Shown: positions 36,084 to 46,157 of the stretch, piece after piece | Numbering within the stretch: position 1 is the first letter of the stretch | How the letters are laid out: each line of letters starts with the position of its first letter | Origin: Mytilus galloprovincialis | Lineage: Eukaryota > Mollusca > Bivalvia > Mytilida > Mytilidae | Length of the DNA stretch: 64,000 nt | Assembly: GCF_965363235.1 (NCBI RefSeq) | Contig: NC_134839.1 | Span: forward strand, 94,569,743-94,633,742 | Direction of reading: 5' to 3' | Translations under genes and position numbers: made by a program | The notes under the pieces: generated by a model | The model's database searches: none | What the model was told of the DNA's origin: nothing | What the model saw: only the letters and a program-made list of their open reading frames with translations

Positions 36084-39000
36084 ATGGGTTCAGTTTTTGT
36101 TTTGGTTATGTTTATGACATGCAGCGATATAGTTTCGGGTTTTAGAAACCTTGCACACATGCATGATAATTATTTTTATCCAGGGCGGACTACAACATTA
36201 AAGTGTGGCAATGGCTTTTGTCCAGAAGTAACAACGACATACAAATTTTACCATGATGTAAAACCAGAGGGGACACAAACTTATAAGTTGGATACTGATG
36301 TAATATCGGGACCGGTTGAAGATAGGCCTACTGAGAAAAAATAAAAGTGAGTATCCTATGTTTATAATAAATTGAAATGATCTTGCTTTACAGGTATAAT
36401 TTCAATCTTTAAGTTTTTACTTTTTCTGTTAACCGATTATTTTACTAGGTGTGTTGCTAAGATTGGAATATCTCCTGGCATAGTTGTTGGTGGTATTTTT
36501 CCTTGATGGGTAGGTATAACCTCGCCCTGGTGTTGCATAAGGACCAATGGTTGAAAATAAATTTGGTAGGAATGTTTTGACGTAAACGTAGCAACGCGCC
36601 TGTTTACGTATCAACCTAATCCAAGGAAATACTGAGGGAAAATGCAAGTGCTGAAATATCATATTTACTTGGAGATATATACTCATATGCAGCCAGGTTT
36701 TACTTGGATTTTGCAAAATAAAATGAAAAGTTGAAAGCTGGGAAGCTGAAATAATCTATTATGTAGTAAAGTTTTGTTCTCAAAGGACCAAATATATTTT
36801 TATTGATGTATATATTATCCTATGCAGCCAGGTTCTTGTGGACTTTGAATGACATACACGGTATCTTTTTCACGATAACGCTTGATCTTCGGGGGTTTCG
36901 CCCCCTTTATCTGAGGTCCTCTGTCGTCGAGCAATTATGGGCGTACACTAAAAATGACCTTGCTGTGCCATTGTTTACATATTAAAAGCTAATATGATGG
37001 TGTGGACCATGTTTGATGTAAATATAAATGCATCTTGTTTGCATTACTGATCTATTTTTCCATATACGTTTTTAATAAACTGACAAGTAAAACGATTTTT
37101 TCTCATAAAGTATTGTAATGCTGGGGACTTTTTTGTTTAAAATATGAAAACAACTTGATGGCATTACTGACCTATTTTTCAATTTTTTAATCAAGGTCCT
37201 TTGGATATAAGTCCGTTTATAGATTGTTTTACTATTCCTTAAAAACTGTTATGCTGTATGCTATTATTCCTAATATAAATACAGTTTGTTTGCATTATTG
37301 GTCTTTTTTTAATCATTCATATTTTTCGGCAACTTTTCCGTGTATCTATTCGTTTCATAATTCAATTATAATTCATTTTCTACTGTTTGCACTGCTGTAT
37401 TTTTCGCAAATAGATTGTTTCATAAACTAATTACTGTAAGCCTGCAGAATAGTTTTGCTCTGCTTTCGTAATGAATTTTAGTGTAAAATTTTGGCAAAGA
37501 TTAATATTTAATTGATAGTTTTTTTTCTATAAAATTTTATAGCATAAAAAGTTGTTACATGTCATTTCAAATATAGCTAAGATCCATTCTGTTATCTACC
37601 TAAATATTTCTTATTTGTTTGGAGTTTTTCTTTTTCTACTGAATTACTGAGAATATGTGGGTCGTAAAAAAATACACTTTTAGTATATAACGATGTATGT
37701 ATATGATGGAAATAAAAATAAAAAAAATAATCCTATCCGTTATTATCTCAATCTAAATTGTGTTCATTCAAACTATAACCAGAATAGTGCAAAAGAACAA
37801 AAATTTAATAAGCATTTTTTGTTGAAAAGTGTCGAAATCCGGGGTGACGATGAGCACAAGTTAGGAGGAGTCAAAGTAATCCTTAGTACAAACATAAGTC
37901 CCGTGATTTGGATTTCTGTATTATTTCATTGTCTAAATCGATCCATTAATGGTGACTCGGGACTAGAAATATGATAGCCACACGTCTCCTTCCGACCATC
38001 AATTAAACCATGCCGAAGTGTGGCGTCCGTTTGACTGTGCAGTATGTACAAGTACGCAGCCACATGTATGACATATTTGTCAATTGCCATGAGGAAATCG
38101 ACTATCAGTTCAACCGTCGTTTTAAATTTCACATCTAGATGTGAGGTTTAAACATTTTCACATAATACAGTTAGTGCATATGATTGCTGCGATAAAATAA
38201 ATTAAAGAGGGGCGAAAGATACCAGAGGGACATTCAAACTCACAGATATAAAAATAAACGGACAACGCCATGGGTAAAACATAAAAAGACAAACAGACAA
38301 GTAACAGTTTACAAGACACAACATAGATTTTGACAGGTTGTAGTTTCACATAGTGGATGATGCATGGTAGGGGACGTTACACGTTCTTCCTACTTTATTT
38401 CTCTAATGTACAGATGTGTGAATAGAATGGAGACAATTTTTTTAAACCAAAAATATTCTGTTTATTTTGCTTCTTAAATTCTTTGTTGCTATTGGTACAT
38501 TTATTCCAACTTGAATGTATTTGAGGACATGTTTATCAAAAATATTCAATTGATTCATAAATGATATAAAAGTTTGTTTTGACACGTTGTCTACTTTCTT
38601 ACTTTCATTTAAAACCAAATAATTGTAGATCAGCAGTATTCTAAAACTATTTATTTATTTACCTCTACCAACGTGCTAATGTTCCAAAAGAAAACTTTCA
38701 ATGTTTTTTTGGTAAGGAGTATTTCTTTGATTTAGTAAATTTAAAATTTCTTTATATACAAATATATACGTATAACTATGATGGTTTTTTCCAGAGCAAA
38801 CCACAACTAACAAGTATTCACGTGGTTTACATCTTACGAGAACCAAAATATACATGTCTGGTTATGGAGTGTATCCAGAGCTTATCACAACATCACTATT
38901 TGACGATAGTGTGTTACAAGAATGGACCACAAAATACAATTATGATCATAGTGTATACCCCAAGGGACACATAACCTCCAAATATGGATATAGTGTTTAT

Positions 39001-39148
39001 CCAGAGGGGACCACAAGATACAACATTAACAATAGTGTATTCCCTAATGCAAACAGATCTTCAAAGAATCGTTATGGTGTTTATCCAGAGTGGACCACAG
39101 AATATTTGTATGATAATCGTGTTACAACAGATCTTGGGGAGAAAATAA
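36084..39148 (+). CDS. Secreted tyrosine-rich 14-residue-repeat protein (two exons, interrupted)
   Basis: Exon 1 is 36084-36346 and exon 2 is 38795-39148; both end in a phase-1 GTGAGTAT donor, and exon 2 has a TTTTTTCCAG acceptor. Residues 1-19 look like a signal peptide (hydrophobic V-F-V-L-V-M-F core). Residues 30-85 are four 14-residue units (GFCPEVTTTYKFYH, DVKPEGTQTYKLDT and others). Exon 2 has six more in perfect 42-nt register at 38866-39117 (GVYPELITTSLFDD, SVYPEGTTRYNINN, GVYPEWTTEYLYDN and others). The consensus is roughly [GSD]-V-Y-P-E-x-T-T-x-Y-x-x-x-[DNH]. In exon 1 a TAA at 36342-36344 follows an A6 run and precedes the donor by two bases, so as written only 86 residues are made. 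With one A fewer the exon would stay open in the phase exon 2 needs. Function is unknown; a byssal, shell-matrix or other extracellular structural role is a guess from composition. No third exon is visible before the inverted-arm element begins at about 39166. Confidence 0.6.
37040..37310 (+). repeat. Three degenerate ~120-130-bp tandem units
   Basis: GCATTACTGATCTATTTTTC (37042), GCATTACTGACCTATTTTTC (37162) and GCATTATTGGTC (37293) recur with an AT-rich spacer. They are in the intron of the secreted repeat gene. Confidence 0.45.
38203..38330 (-). repeat. 3' tail fragment of the Penelope-like element
   Basis: GGGGCGAAAGATACCAGAGG..GGACAACGCCATGGGT, same segment and orientation as 63150-63235. 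Lies in the intron of the secreted repeat gene. Confidence 0.6.
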
Positions 39149-39165
39149 GTGAGTATTTTCAGAAA

Positions 39166-39940
39166 TAGTATCTCACAAGTCCAGCGGATATCAGAATAAT
39201 TGATCACTTTATGGTAAAAGCATGAAACTTAGCATAGTGAAAGATTAAGGGGTATAGACAAAATTCAGATATGGAGCCACGAAAACAAAATCCAATATGG
39301 CTGCCAAATTCAAGATGGCCGACATTAGTATGACATAATTCACTTGATGAAGTTTTCCAATTTTAATGAGTTCAGAAGATGTCACAAACTTAAGGAAATA
39401 CAATTAAGATATGTCAATTATTTTTTTTGAAACCTTACAATACAGAAATCATCAAAATGGCGTCCAAATTCAAAATGGCGCGTCAAAATGTCTAAGTTTG
39501 ACAGTATTCGTATATGTACACCATCATTGTGTGATAGAAAGTTACCAAATCCGTGAAAGTGATTATTTGATATCGACAAAGGCCTACAATGTATCATTAA
39601 TGCCTGGGTGCATATATAATATTTTCAAAATGGCGGCAATATTCAAAATGGCGCCGTTTAACAAGTCAAAATTTGACGTTTGTTTTTAAATATGGTATAA
39701 AAATTATTAAAAAATAATGGATGATTTATTTCAATACAAGCACGTAAATACAAACATATTATTATTTAATGTAACAGGTGACATTAACTATGAAATAAAA
39801 ATGGCCAATATAGTTCAAAATGGCGTCTTTGACGAGTTCTCATTTTTCACAGTTACAGGTTATGTCCTTAGAAAATTTCACAATTTTCCTGAAATGAAAA
39901 AAAAAAAAAAACATATGCAGTATTGAATCAGTGCAAAGAG
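39166..39940 (+). repeat. Left inverted arm with ~170-bp 'ATGGCGCC' repeats
   Basis: At least four degenerate units of about 165-175 bp, each with a paired core like AAAATGGCGNCCAAATTCAA (near 39297, 39460, 39630, 39800). The outer end (39175-39330) matches the reverse complement of 43905-44030: AGTCCAGC, AATTGATC, CTTTATGGTAAAAGC, GATATGGAGCCA and AAATCCA follow in the same order. The outer boundary is not sharp. Confidence 0.65.
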
Positions 39941-40051
39941 TATTTCTTTTTTAGAAATGAGATAAGGAATTAAAAAAAGAACTCACAAGTAACTATTTAA
40001 CATAACAACAGATTAAAACTACAATTAAAATATGATTCAAATGCAGGAAAA

Positions 40052-42560
40052 TCAAAAGAAAGCACAGTCACAATCAGTTTCTCTTTCACAGTCCGGTGAG
40101 CAGTTGCATAATGCTGCTTTCAAGAATTTACATGCTCTTCGACATCCTTTCTTACATCCACAGTGGATGAGCTCTTGGCATGATATTGAAGCTTCAGCAA
40201 GCACAGACCAGAATGGTACCCAAGTACCATCAAGTTTTTGCCAACCAAATAAATCTGGTGATGGCATACTTGAATTTGCAACTAAACAATTGCCCCAAAT
40301 AACACTACCTTGGTAAGCTGCACGTTTCGTATATTCAATGAAGAAGTGCATCTCGTGTTGGAGGAATATTGTCAATTGTTCTTGTCTTCTGCGTTAATAA
40401 CTGTTTTCTTAACTCATTCACCATATTAGCTGTACTAGACCGATCATACAAAAGCACAACATATCGTTCTATTACTTTTAACACTTTTAAAATTTCCACT
40501 TTATTTGGATTTTCAATAACCTGCAGAAATGCTTCTGACAACTCCTCATATACAAGACCATGTGTCCCAAGCTAATTTCGTACCTTTCCCAGAAAAAGCT
40601 GAGACTGTGTCACAACCGATAAATAAATGGAACAGTGGAAAGACTTTCAATTTCAATGGTCCTAGAGCAAGGCACAATCCATGAATTGAAATATATAGGA
40701 AGTTCTTTCCAGTGCAAAAACCTATCCACAGCTGTTCAGCCATTTGAATTACCCTTTTAATGCAGCTGGGAATGAGGACATATCAATTGAAAGTTCTCCT
40801 TCAACTAATGGGATATCTGGTTCGCTGAATCTTAGTACAGCTGGTGGAAGATTTGAATAACTCTCTGGTAAAAGAGACATTCTCTTTGACTGGCATTTCA
40901 ACATAGGCTCGGATTGGTCACATGTTTGAACAACGCCTTGAACATCCTCTGAAATATGTTGGAATAAAGATATACCTGTACCATGGAATGAATCTTTTAA
41001 CGAGATACTGCTTGAATTGTGATCAATGTTGTCTACAGCAGTTGAAGTAAATACATTTTGTAGTGGATTGGTAGGGCAACCAATACATTCTTGGACATAA
41101 CGACGACAAGCATCATTGGCCATGGAAGTAGAAACTTCTAACACTCGGTCGTAGGAGACAGACAGTCCAAGTTTGAAGAAAGTATCTACTAGATCACGTT
41201 TGCTAGTCTTACATGGATCATGATTCCCAAATAAGCACAAACTGGAGGTTCATGATCTTTCATGTGACGGTTGGTTAGTTTCTTTGTACAACTATACATC
41301 AGAAGATGTGCTATTGTTAATGTCGACTGAGAATATGAACGATCCTGAATGTTGGGTCAAAACTGAATCATGCTGACCAAAGTAAACAATGACTTGGGTA
41401 CAGAAGCTTCCTGATATCGCTTTGGGAAGGTTCCTTTAAATTCTGAATTTGATGCAAAAATATCTTTACTCATTATCAAAGTCTTCTAAGCAGACTCTCT
41501 TCAATGCAGGACCAATGTCATCTTTGAAAGTAAGAATGTTTTCAGGACCTTGTTAGTAAGCATCTAAGTTAGGGAAATTACAATTCTGTGTTTTAGTCGT
41601 GTACTATTAACTCGAGATGAAACATCTGTACCTAGACATGTTATTCTTTCTGTATAAAGTTTACATAGATCTGACAACTTGTAAACACTTATGGTCTCAT
41701 CGCATGACCTTGTTTCATTTATATAAGAGACTAGTTCTGAAAATGCAATACCATGGATTTGACTTTCCTTCTTAGATTCGACATTATCATTTTTCATTTC
41801 AATTCGAGATGCACGCAGACGCGGATTTAGAGGGGGGCCAGGGGGCCCGGCCCCCCCTTTTTGGGAAAAAATTTGGTTGCTTATATAGGGAATCACTGAA
41901 GCGTGACTGGAGCGGGCCCCCTCTTAGGTCAGTCAGTGGGCCCCCACTTATGAAAATTTCTGGATCCGCCACTGGCACGATTATATAAGGAAACAAAACA
42001 TTTAGAGTCGTACTTTGCTTCCTGTGCAATTAGATCACCAGCACTTAACTTTGCAAGTAACAACGTGTCATTTAATTTTACTGTACATTCTCTCACACGT
42101 GTATCTTGTCCAAACGTTGAGAACCCATGAAGGGCTTCTTGGTCATTTTCATTACAGAAAAAAACACACAGACGGGTTACTGGTGGACTGAACGGGAAAA
42201 CTATGTCTAGTTTTCTTTTTAGATGTGGTTGCTTTATTATCTATTCTCTTATGTGAGGTTGGTTTTTCTGCTCTATCCAACTTTGTCCTGTTCAGTTTTA
42301 AGTTGCAAGATTTGTGCCAACATGCCTTTTGGTCAATGAAAGACTGTGCTATTCCAGATCCCTCATCTAAGTTTTCAATGCACACATTAATGCCTTCAGG
42401 CATCAATCGTGATTCATGAAATGTCTTAATATTGTCAGCTAAAGATTGATAACCAGCACCAACATTCAGACGTTTATAATCAAATGGGCATATACGTTTT
42501 TCATCTATTATTTCTTGGCAGAGGATGCAATTTGCCCAATCAATATTATTTAATTTAGTC
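40052..42560 (-). pseudogene. Decayed gene of a multicopy CXC-motif family
   Basis: Fragments in minus order share one protein order: a zinc-binding start with C-I-L-C and C-P-F-D (42560-42410), a helical stretch (42406-42152), R-I-T-C-L-G-T-D-V (about 41650), then L-G-L-S-V-S-Y-D-R-V-L and V-D-N-I-D-H-N (41240-40749), L-F-I-G-C-D-T-V-S-A-F-S-G-K-G (about 40610), and a cysteine-rich end H-C-G-C-K-K-G-C-R-R-A-C-K (about 40110) like a tesmin/TSO1 CXC half. I recognise this as a multicopy ORF family in corals, molluscs and lancelets with no accepted name. The frame is broken by several shifts (for example at the T run near 42170) and by a 159-bp MITE at 41816-41974. It lies between inverted arms (39166-39940 and 42846-44035), so it may be the cargo or recombinase of a transposon. 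Confidence 0.65.
41816..41974. mobile_element. 159-bp GC-rich MITE inserted in the CXC-family gene
   Basis: The ends CAGACGCGGATTTAGA and (inverted) CAGTGGCGGATCCAGA form imperfect TIRs. GCACG is duplicated on both sides (41811-41815, 41975-41979). Removing the element plus one GCACG joins the host reading frame exactly (…N-R-A-S-R-I…), which dates the insertion after the CXC gene was in place. The inside is rich in G and C runs. Confidence 0.85.
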
Positions 42561-42845
42561 GGTTTGTCATATTTTACACTTGATACCCTGAACGTCTTTT
42601 CAGTAGAAATATGATCGTAAACTAGTTTATATATTCCTTGTGGATAACTTCTGTATGCCAGACGCGTGTTTCGTCTACAAATGACGTATCAGTGACGCTT
42701 GAATCGAAAAAGTTTAAAAAAGACAAACAAAAAGTATGTAATTCAATATTTGATGACCTGAAATCCTGAAAGTTTTGCAAAGCACAAATATTTGTTGATT
42801 ATTAATAGCTTTCTAGATATACACGATATAGTTTCTGATAATAAG

Positions 42846-44035
42846 ACTTTTGACGGCCATTTCGAATTTGTCGGCCATTAAGGAATTATTTTTGATTGTT
42901 CCATTTTCAGAAAAAATTAATTAGCATCATAACTACCTATATGCAAAGTTTTGTGCTTTTATTATCAAATGATCATTTATACCATTTTTTTGGGGGACTC
43001 TGCCTCATGACTGTTGGCGGCCATTTTGAATTTGTCGGCCATTATGGAATTATTTTGATTGTTCCATATTCATTAAAGATTAATAAGCACCATAACTAGC
43101 AATATGCAAAGTGTTGTGCTTTTATTTTCAAATGATAAATTATACCATATTTTTAGACTCTGCCTCATGACTGTCATCTTCGCTAGCCAAGGGTTACGAT
43201 CCATTCCCGCTCTCTTCACCCTTGGCGGAATGAGATAATATTTCGGAGACACAAGGTAAGGATTTTTATTGGTTGCAGTAGAAACTCGCTGCATCCAATC
43301 AAAAAGCGCCTATAACATCATCACGTGTAAATGTAGAAAGTGTTTGTAAACAATTGCCACGTGTTTATTGTGCAATAAGTCTTTACATCACTAAACATAC
43401 AACTATATTTAGTGACAACTTGAATGTTTTTAATCAACTAATAGAAGTTCCTGTGTATGTTTCATGCACAAATGCATGAATGTTGACGTCTATTTTCGTT
43501 TCCGGTTTTACCAAGTGGGTAGAATCTAGACGCTACTGTGTTTTTACCTCCGAATTGAAGAGATCAAGTGCTACCATTGGTCAAGAATAATGTATTCGGA
43601 ATGGGCGTGACTTTAATCTTCCGATAGATGGCGCAACATTGATATCACAAATGTTGGCTCAATCTGCCAAGGGTGAAGAGAGCGGGAGTGGATCGTAACC
43701 CTTGGCTAGCGAAGATGCATGACTGTTGGCGGCCATTTTGAAATTGGCGGCCATTATGGATTTTTTTTTTAATGTTCCATATTCAGAAAAGATTAATAAT
43801 CATCATAACTAATAATATGCAAAGTTTTGTGCTTTTATTTTCAAATGTTAAATTATACTATATTTTTGGACTCTGCTTCATGACTGTTGGCGGCCATTGT
43901 GGATTTATTTTTTGATGGCTCCATATCCAAAAATGTTTATAAACATCATAACTAACACTGTGCAAAGTTTCACGCTTTTACCATAAAGGGATCAATTGTC
44001 CCAAAATATTGGACTTAGCTGCTGGACTAGAGATT
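42846..44035 (-). repeat. Right inverted arm with ~160-bp tandem repeats
   Basis: Units start with CTGTTGGCGGCCATTTTG (about 42850, 43011, 43721, 43880) and run through GTGCTTTTATTTTCAAATG and GACTCTGCCTCATGA. Spacing is about 155-166 bp once the inserted 543-bp element is removed. The outer end is related in inverted orientation to the left arm at 39175-39330. Confidence 0.7.
43175..43717. mobile_element. 543-bp MITE with 52-bp TIRs and 9-bp TSD (Mutator-like)
   Basis: The left end starts CATCTTCGCTAGCCAAGGG (43175-43226) and is the inverse of the right end (43666-43717), with one mismatch over 52 bp. The flanks carry CATGACTGT at 43166-43174 and 43718-43726; removing the element and one copy restores the tandem repeat CTCATGACTGTTGGCGGCC. 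A 9-bp TSD with long TIRs fits Mutator-like elements. There is no coding capacity. Confidence 0.9.
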
Positions 44036-44594
44036 GTTAAAAGTAAAATTTATAATTTGGAAATATTTTACATGGGATTTTTTTTTTCTTAAAACATAGA
44101 ATTGAAAAAGAAAGAATAATAACGAAATTTTCAGTTCGAACTTAGGTATTAAAGCATATCAGGGCTGTATCTGTAATTGTGACTAATTTATTGTATGTTA
44201 TGACATAGATGTAGGAAGATATGAAATGAGAACATGTACATTTGATGTATTACATTTCTAAATTATGATTAATTACAAGCGAATATTGGTGCATTGGCTG
44301 TTAGTTTTTGACTAGAGAATGATCAGGAAAATGTTGATATTTGTTAAAATTAATGAGAATATGGAGTAATATTTATTTGAAAATAAAATTATTCATGACA
44401 TTTATGAAAACTAGGTTTTGAAAAAAGCTACCACTTTTATTTGCTGTTATATTGTTAAAAATTGGCTAAAATCTCCATTGTTGTTTCTGATTTCTGATTT
44501 AACTGTAAAGATATTAAGAAACCACTACAAACTAAAAGCTTCAAAATTGCAAGTAAAACCCAACACTCCTATAACATCCCCTTTATAATAATGG

Positions 44595-46157
44595 TTGCAA
44601 ACATTCTGTTTTCATATTATATTCTTATTTAAGAACATGCGAGTAGTTTTGAGTATGACCAAGACGCCAAAGAATTTCTCCAAGAATGCCCAAACGGACC
44701 AGTTTTGCAAAAAGTTATTATGCTATCCATCCTTAGAATACAATATCAGTTTGGTCAATGGCATTATTCCTTACTCTTCCGATTTGCGTATGTTCTTTGC
44801 TGATGATATTCAAAACTGCAAGGAACTTTTCACCAAATTTATTCAATCACAAAATAACGTAGTATCAAATGCAGATGTTTACAATTATTTAATGAATGAT
44901 TCTACCTGCATGGAATTTGCTTCCTTCACAAACAAAAATATCTTTCTAATGAAATTAAACGAAAGAGGAAGCATTTTTACAAAATTCATATTTCCGTATG
45001 AACCAGCAAACTTAATACGAATTTATGTCATATTGAAACAACATTCATGTAGGGAACATTTTAATCAATACGTTGATTTGAATAGCCCACAATTGTTTGA
45101 CGATGAACTAGCTCTCAGTATTGATACTATAATTCACTTTTATCAAGGAAATGATTGTTTGAATATTCGGTTTTCTTGCAACTCTAGGAATCATCACTTC
45201 TATGACACTTTTATTTTTGTACCCGACTCTACAACAGCATATGTGCATATGGGAATGGCAGTTGAAGTTACGATATTAAATGGATTTGTTTTATTTATAT
45301 TTCTACAAAAAGAGAACCGAACACCTGTCACTATTCTACTGTCTTTTTTGGCGGGATCGGATGTTACTGCTGTAGTCCTGATGACGATTCCGGTTTTTAT
45401 TTCATCGGTGGCTCGTTGGAGTACAAGTACAGGACCAGCTATTATTCTTTTTGACTTTCCAGAATGTTTAATTGAGCATTTTTTTGATCAGCTAAAGTAT
45501 GTATTCCATTTTACATCTGTTCTTTTAACATCTTTGTTATGTCTGCAGAAAACAGCAGCTCTGCTTTTCCCAATGTGGAGCAAACGACGTTTGAATAACA
45601 GAGTAAGTATCAAATGTTCTATTGCTGCCTTTGTCATAAGCATTTGCATTAATTCTCCAAACATCATTGAAAATCTTCTTAGACTTAAGATTTTCAACGG
45701 CAGATGTTGTACAAATTTTTCTGATGACACATATAATTACCATTACACTATAGTAAACATTTGTTTCCTAGTATGTTGTTTGGTGGTAGCTTTATGTACT
45801 GTTTATATAATATGCAAATTAACTTGCCTGAGAAGAAATCTCCCGTTGACCGATAGTCATATTGTCCAGAAAAGAAACCGTATCTCAGCAATTACAGTTG
45901 TTTGCATTTGTATCATATTTCTGTTATCTGAGTCAGCGCTTATTGTGTCCTATTTCACGAGGATGCTATATATTTCTGACCCATCGTACAAAGACATCTA
46001 TGTTGATATTGAATTTGCACTGAGACAGTATACGGACCTCAGTCTTATTGTTGGATATTCTTTGAACTTCATAGTTTACATTGTAATGAGTAAGCAGCTA
46101 CGTCATCAATTAGTTGTTGGCGTTATAAGGATTGTAAGATGCTGTAAATGTTGGTGA
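44595..46157 (+). CDS. Rhodopsin-like GPCR with large ectodomain (intronless)
   Basis: A single 520-residue frame. Residues 1 to about 215 are a cysteine-containing extracellular region with N-glycosylation sequons (such as N-I-S, N-D-S). Hydrophobic helices follow at about 216-240, 244-272 (with L-A-G-S-D, the TM2 Asp), 298-327, 336-358, 383-409, 429-454 and 479-506. The cytoplasmic end of TM3 reads C-L-Q-K-T-A-A-L where class A receptors have D/E-R-Y, and TM7 has N-F-I-V-Y instead of N-P-x-x-Y. The tail is short and ends in a cysteine cluster (C-C-K-C-W), plausible palmitoylation sites. The pattern fits the expanded lophotrochozoan peptide-receptor-like GPCRs; the ligand is unknown. The first ATG is used; ATGs at 44637 and 44655 are alternatives and no convincing signal peptide is present. 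Confidence 0.75.
   Translation: MQTFCFHIIFLFKNMRVVLSMTKTPKNFSKNAQTDQFCKKLLCYPSLEYNISLVNGIIPYSSDLRMFFADDIQNCKELFTKFIQSQNNVVSNADVYNYLMNDSTCMEFASFTNKNIFLMKLNERGSIFTKFIFPYEPANLIRIYVILKQHSCREHFNQYVDLNSPQLFDDELALSIDTIIHFYQGNDCLNIRFSCNSRNHHFYDTFIFVPDSTTAYVHMGMAVEVTILNGFVLFIFLQKENRTPVTILLSFLAGSDVTAVVLMTIPVFISSVARWSTSTGPAIILFDFPECLIEHFFDQLKYVFHFTSVLLTSLLCLQKTAALLFPMWSKRRLNNRVSIKCSIAAFVISICINSPNIIENLLRLKIFNGRCCTNFSDDTYNYHYTIVNICFLVCCLVVALCTVYIICKLTCLRRNLPLTDSHIVQKRNRISAITVVCICIIFLLSESALIVSYFTRMLYISDPSYKDIYVDIEFALRQYTDLSLIVGYSLNFIVYIVMSKQLRHQLVVGVIRIVRCCKCW

Larger units (their letters stand above)
36347..38794 (+). other. Intron of the secreted repeat gene
   Basis: 2.4 kb between donor GTGAGTAT and acceptor TTTTTTCCAG. 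Contains degenerate tandem units (37040-37310), a retroelement tail (38203-38330) and a minus-strand stretch at 37930-38130 with coding-like composition (G-L-I-D-G-R-K-E-T-C-G-Y) that I cannot identify. Confidence 0.45.

Noticed and set aside
36429..36716. 95-codon minus-strand ORF that looked at first like a retroelement fragment
   Set aside because: I could not line it up with the RT family at the right edge and it lies within the intron of the plus-strand gene.
40032..40316. 94-codon plus-strand ORF
   Set aside because: Antisense of the cysteine-rich end of the CXC-family pseudogene, which matches the known protein order on the minus strand.
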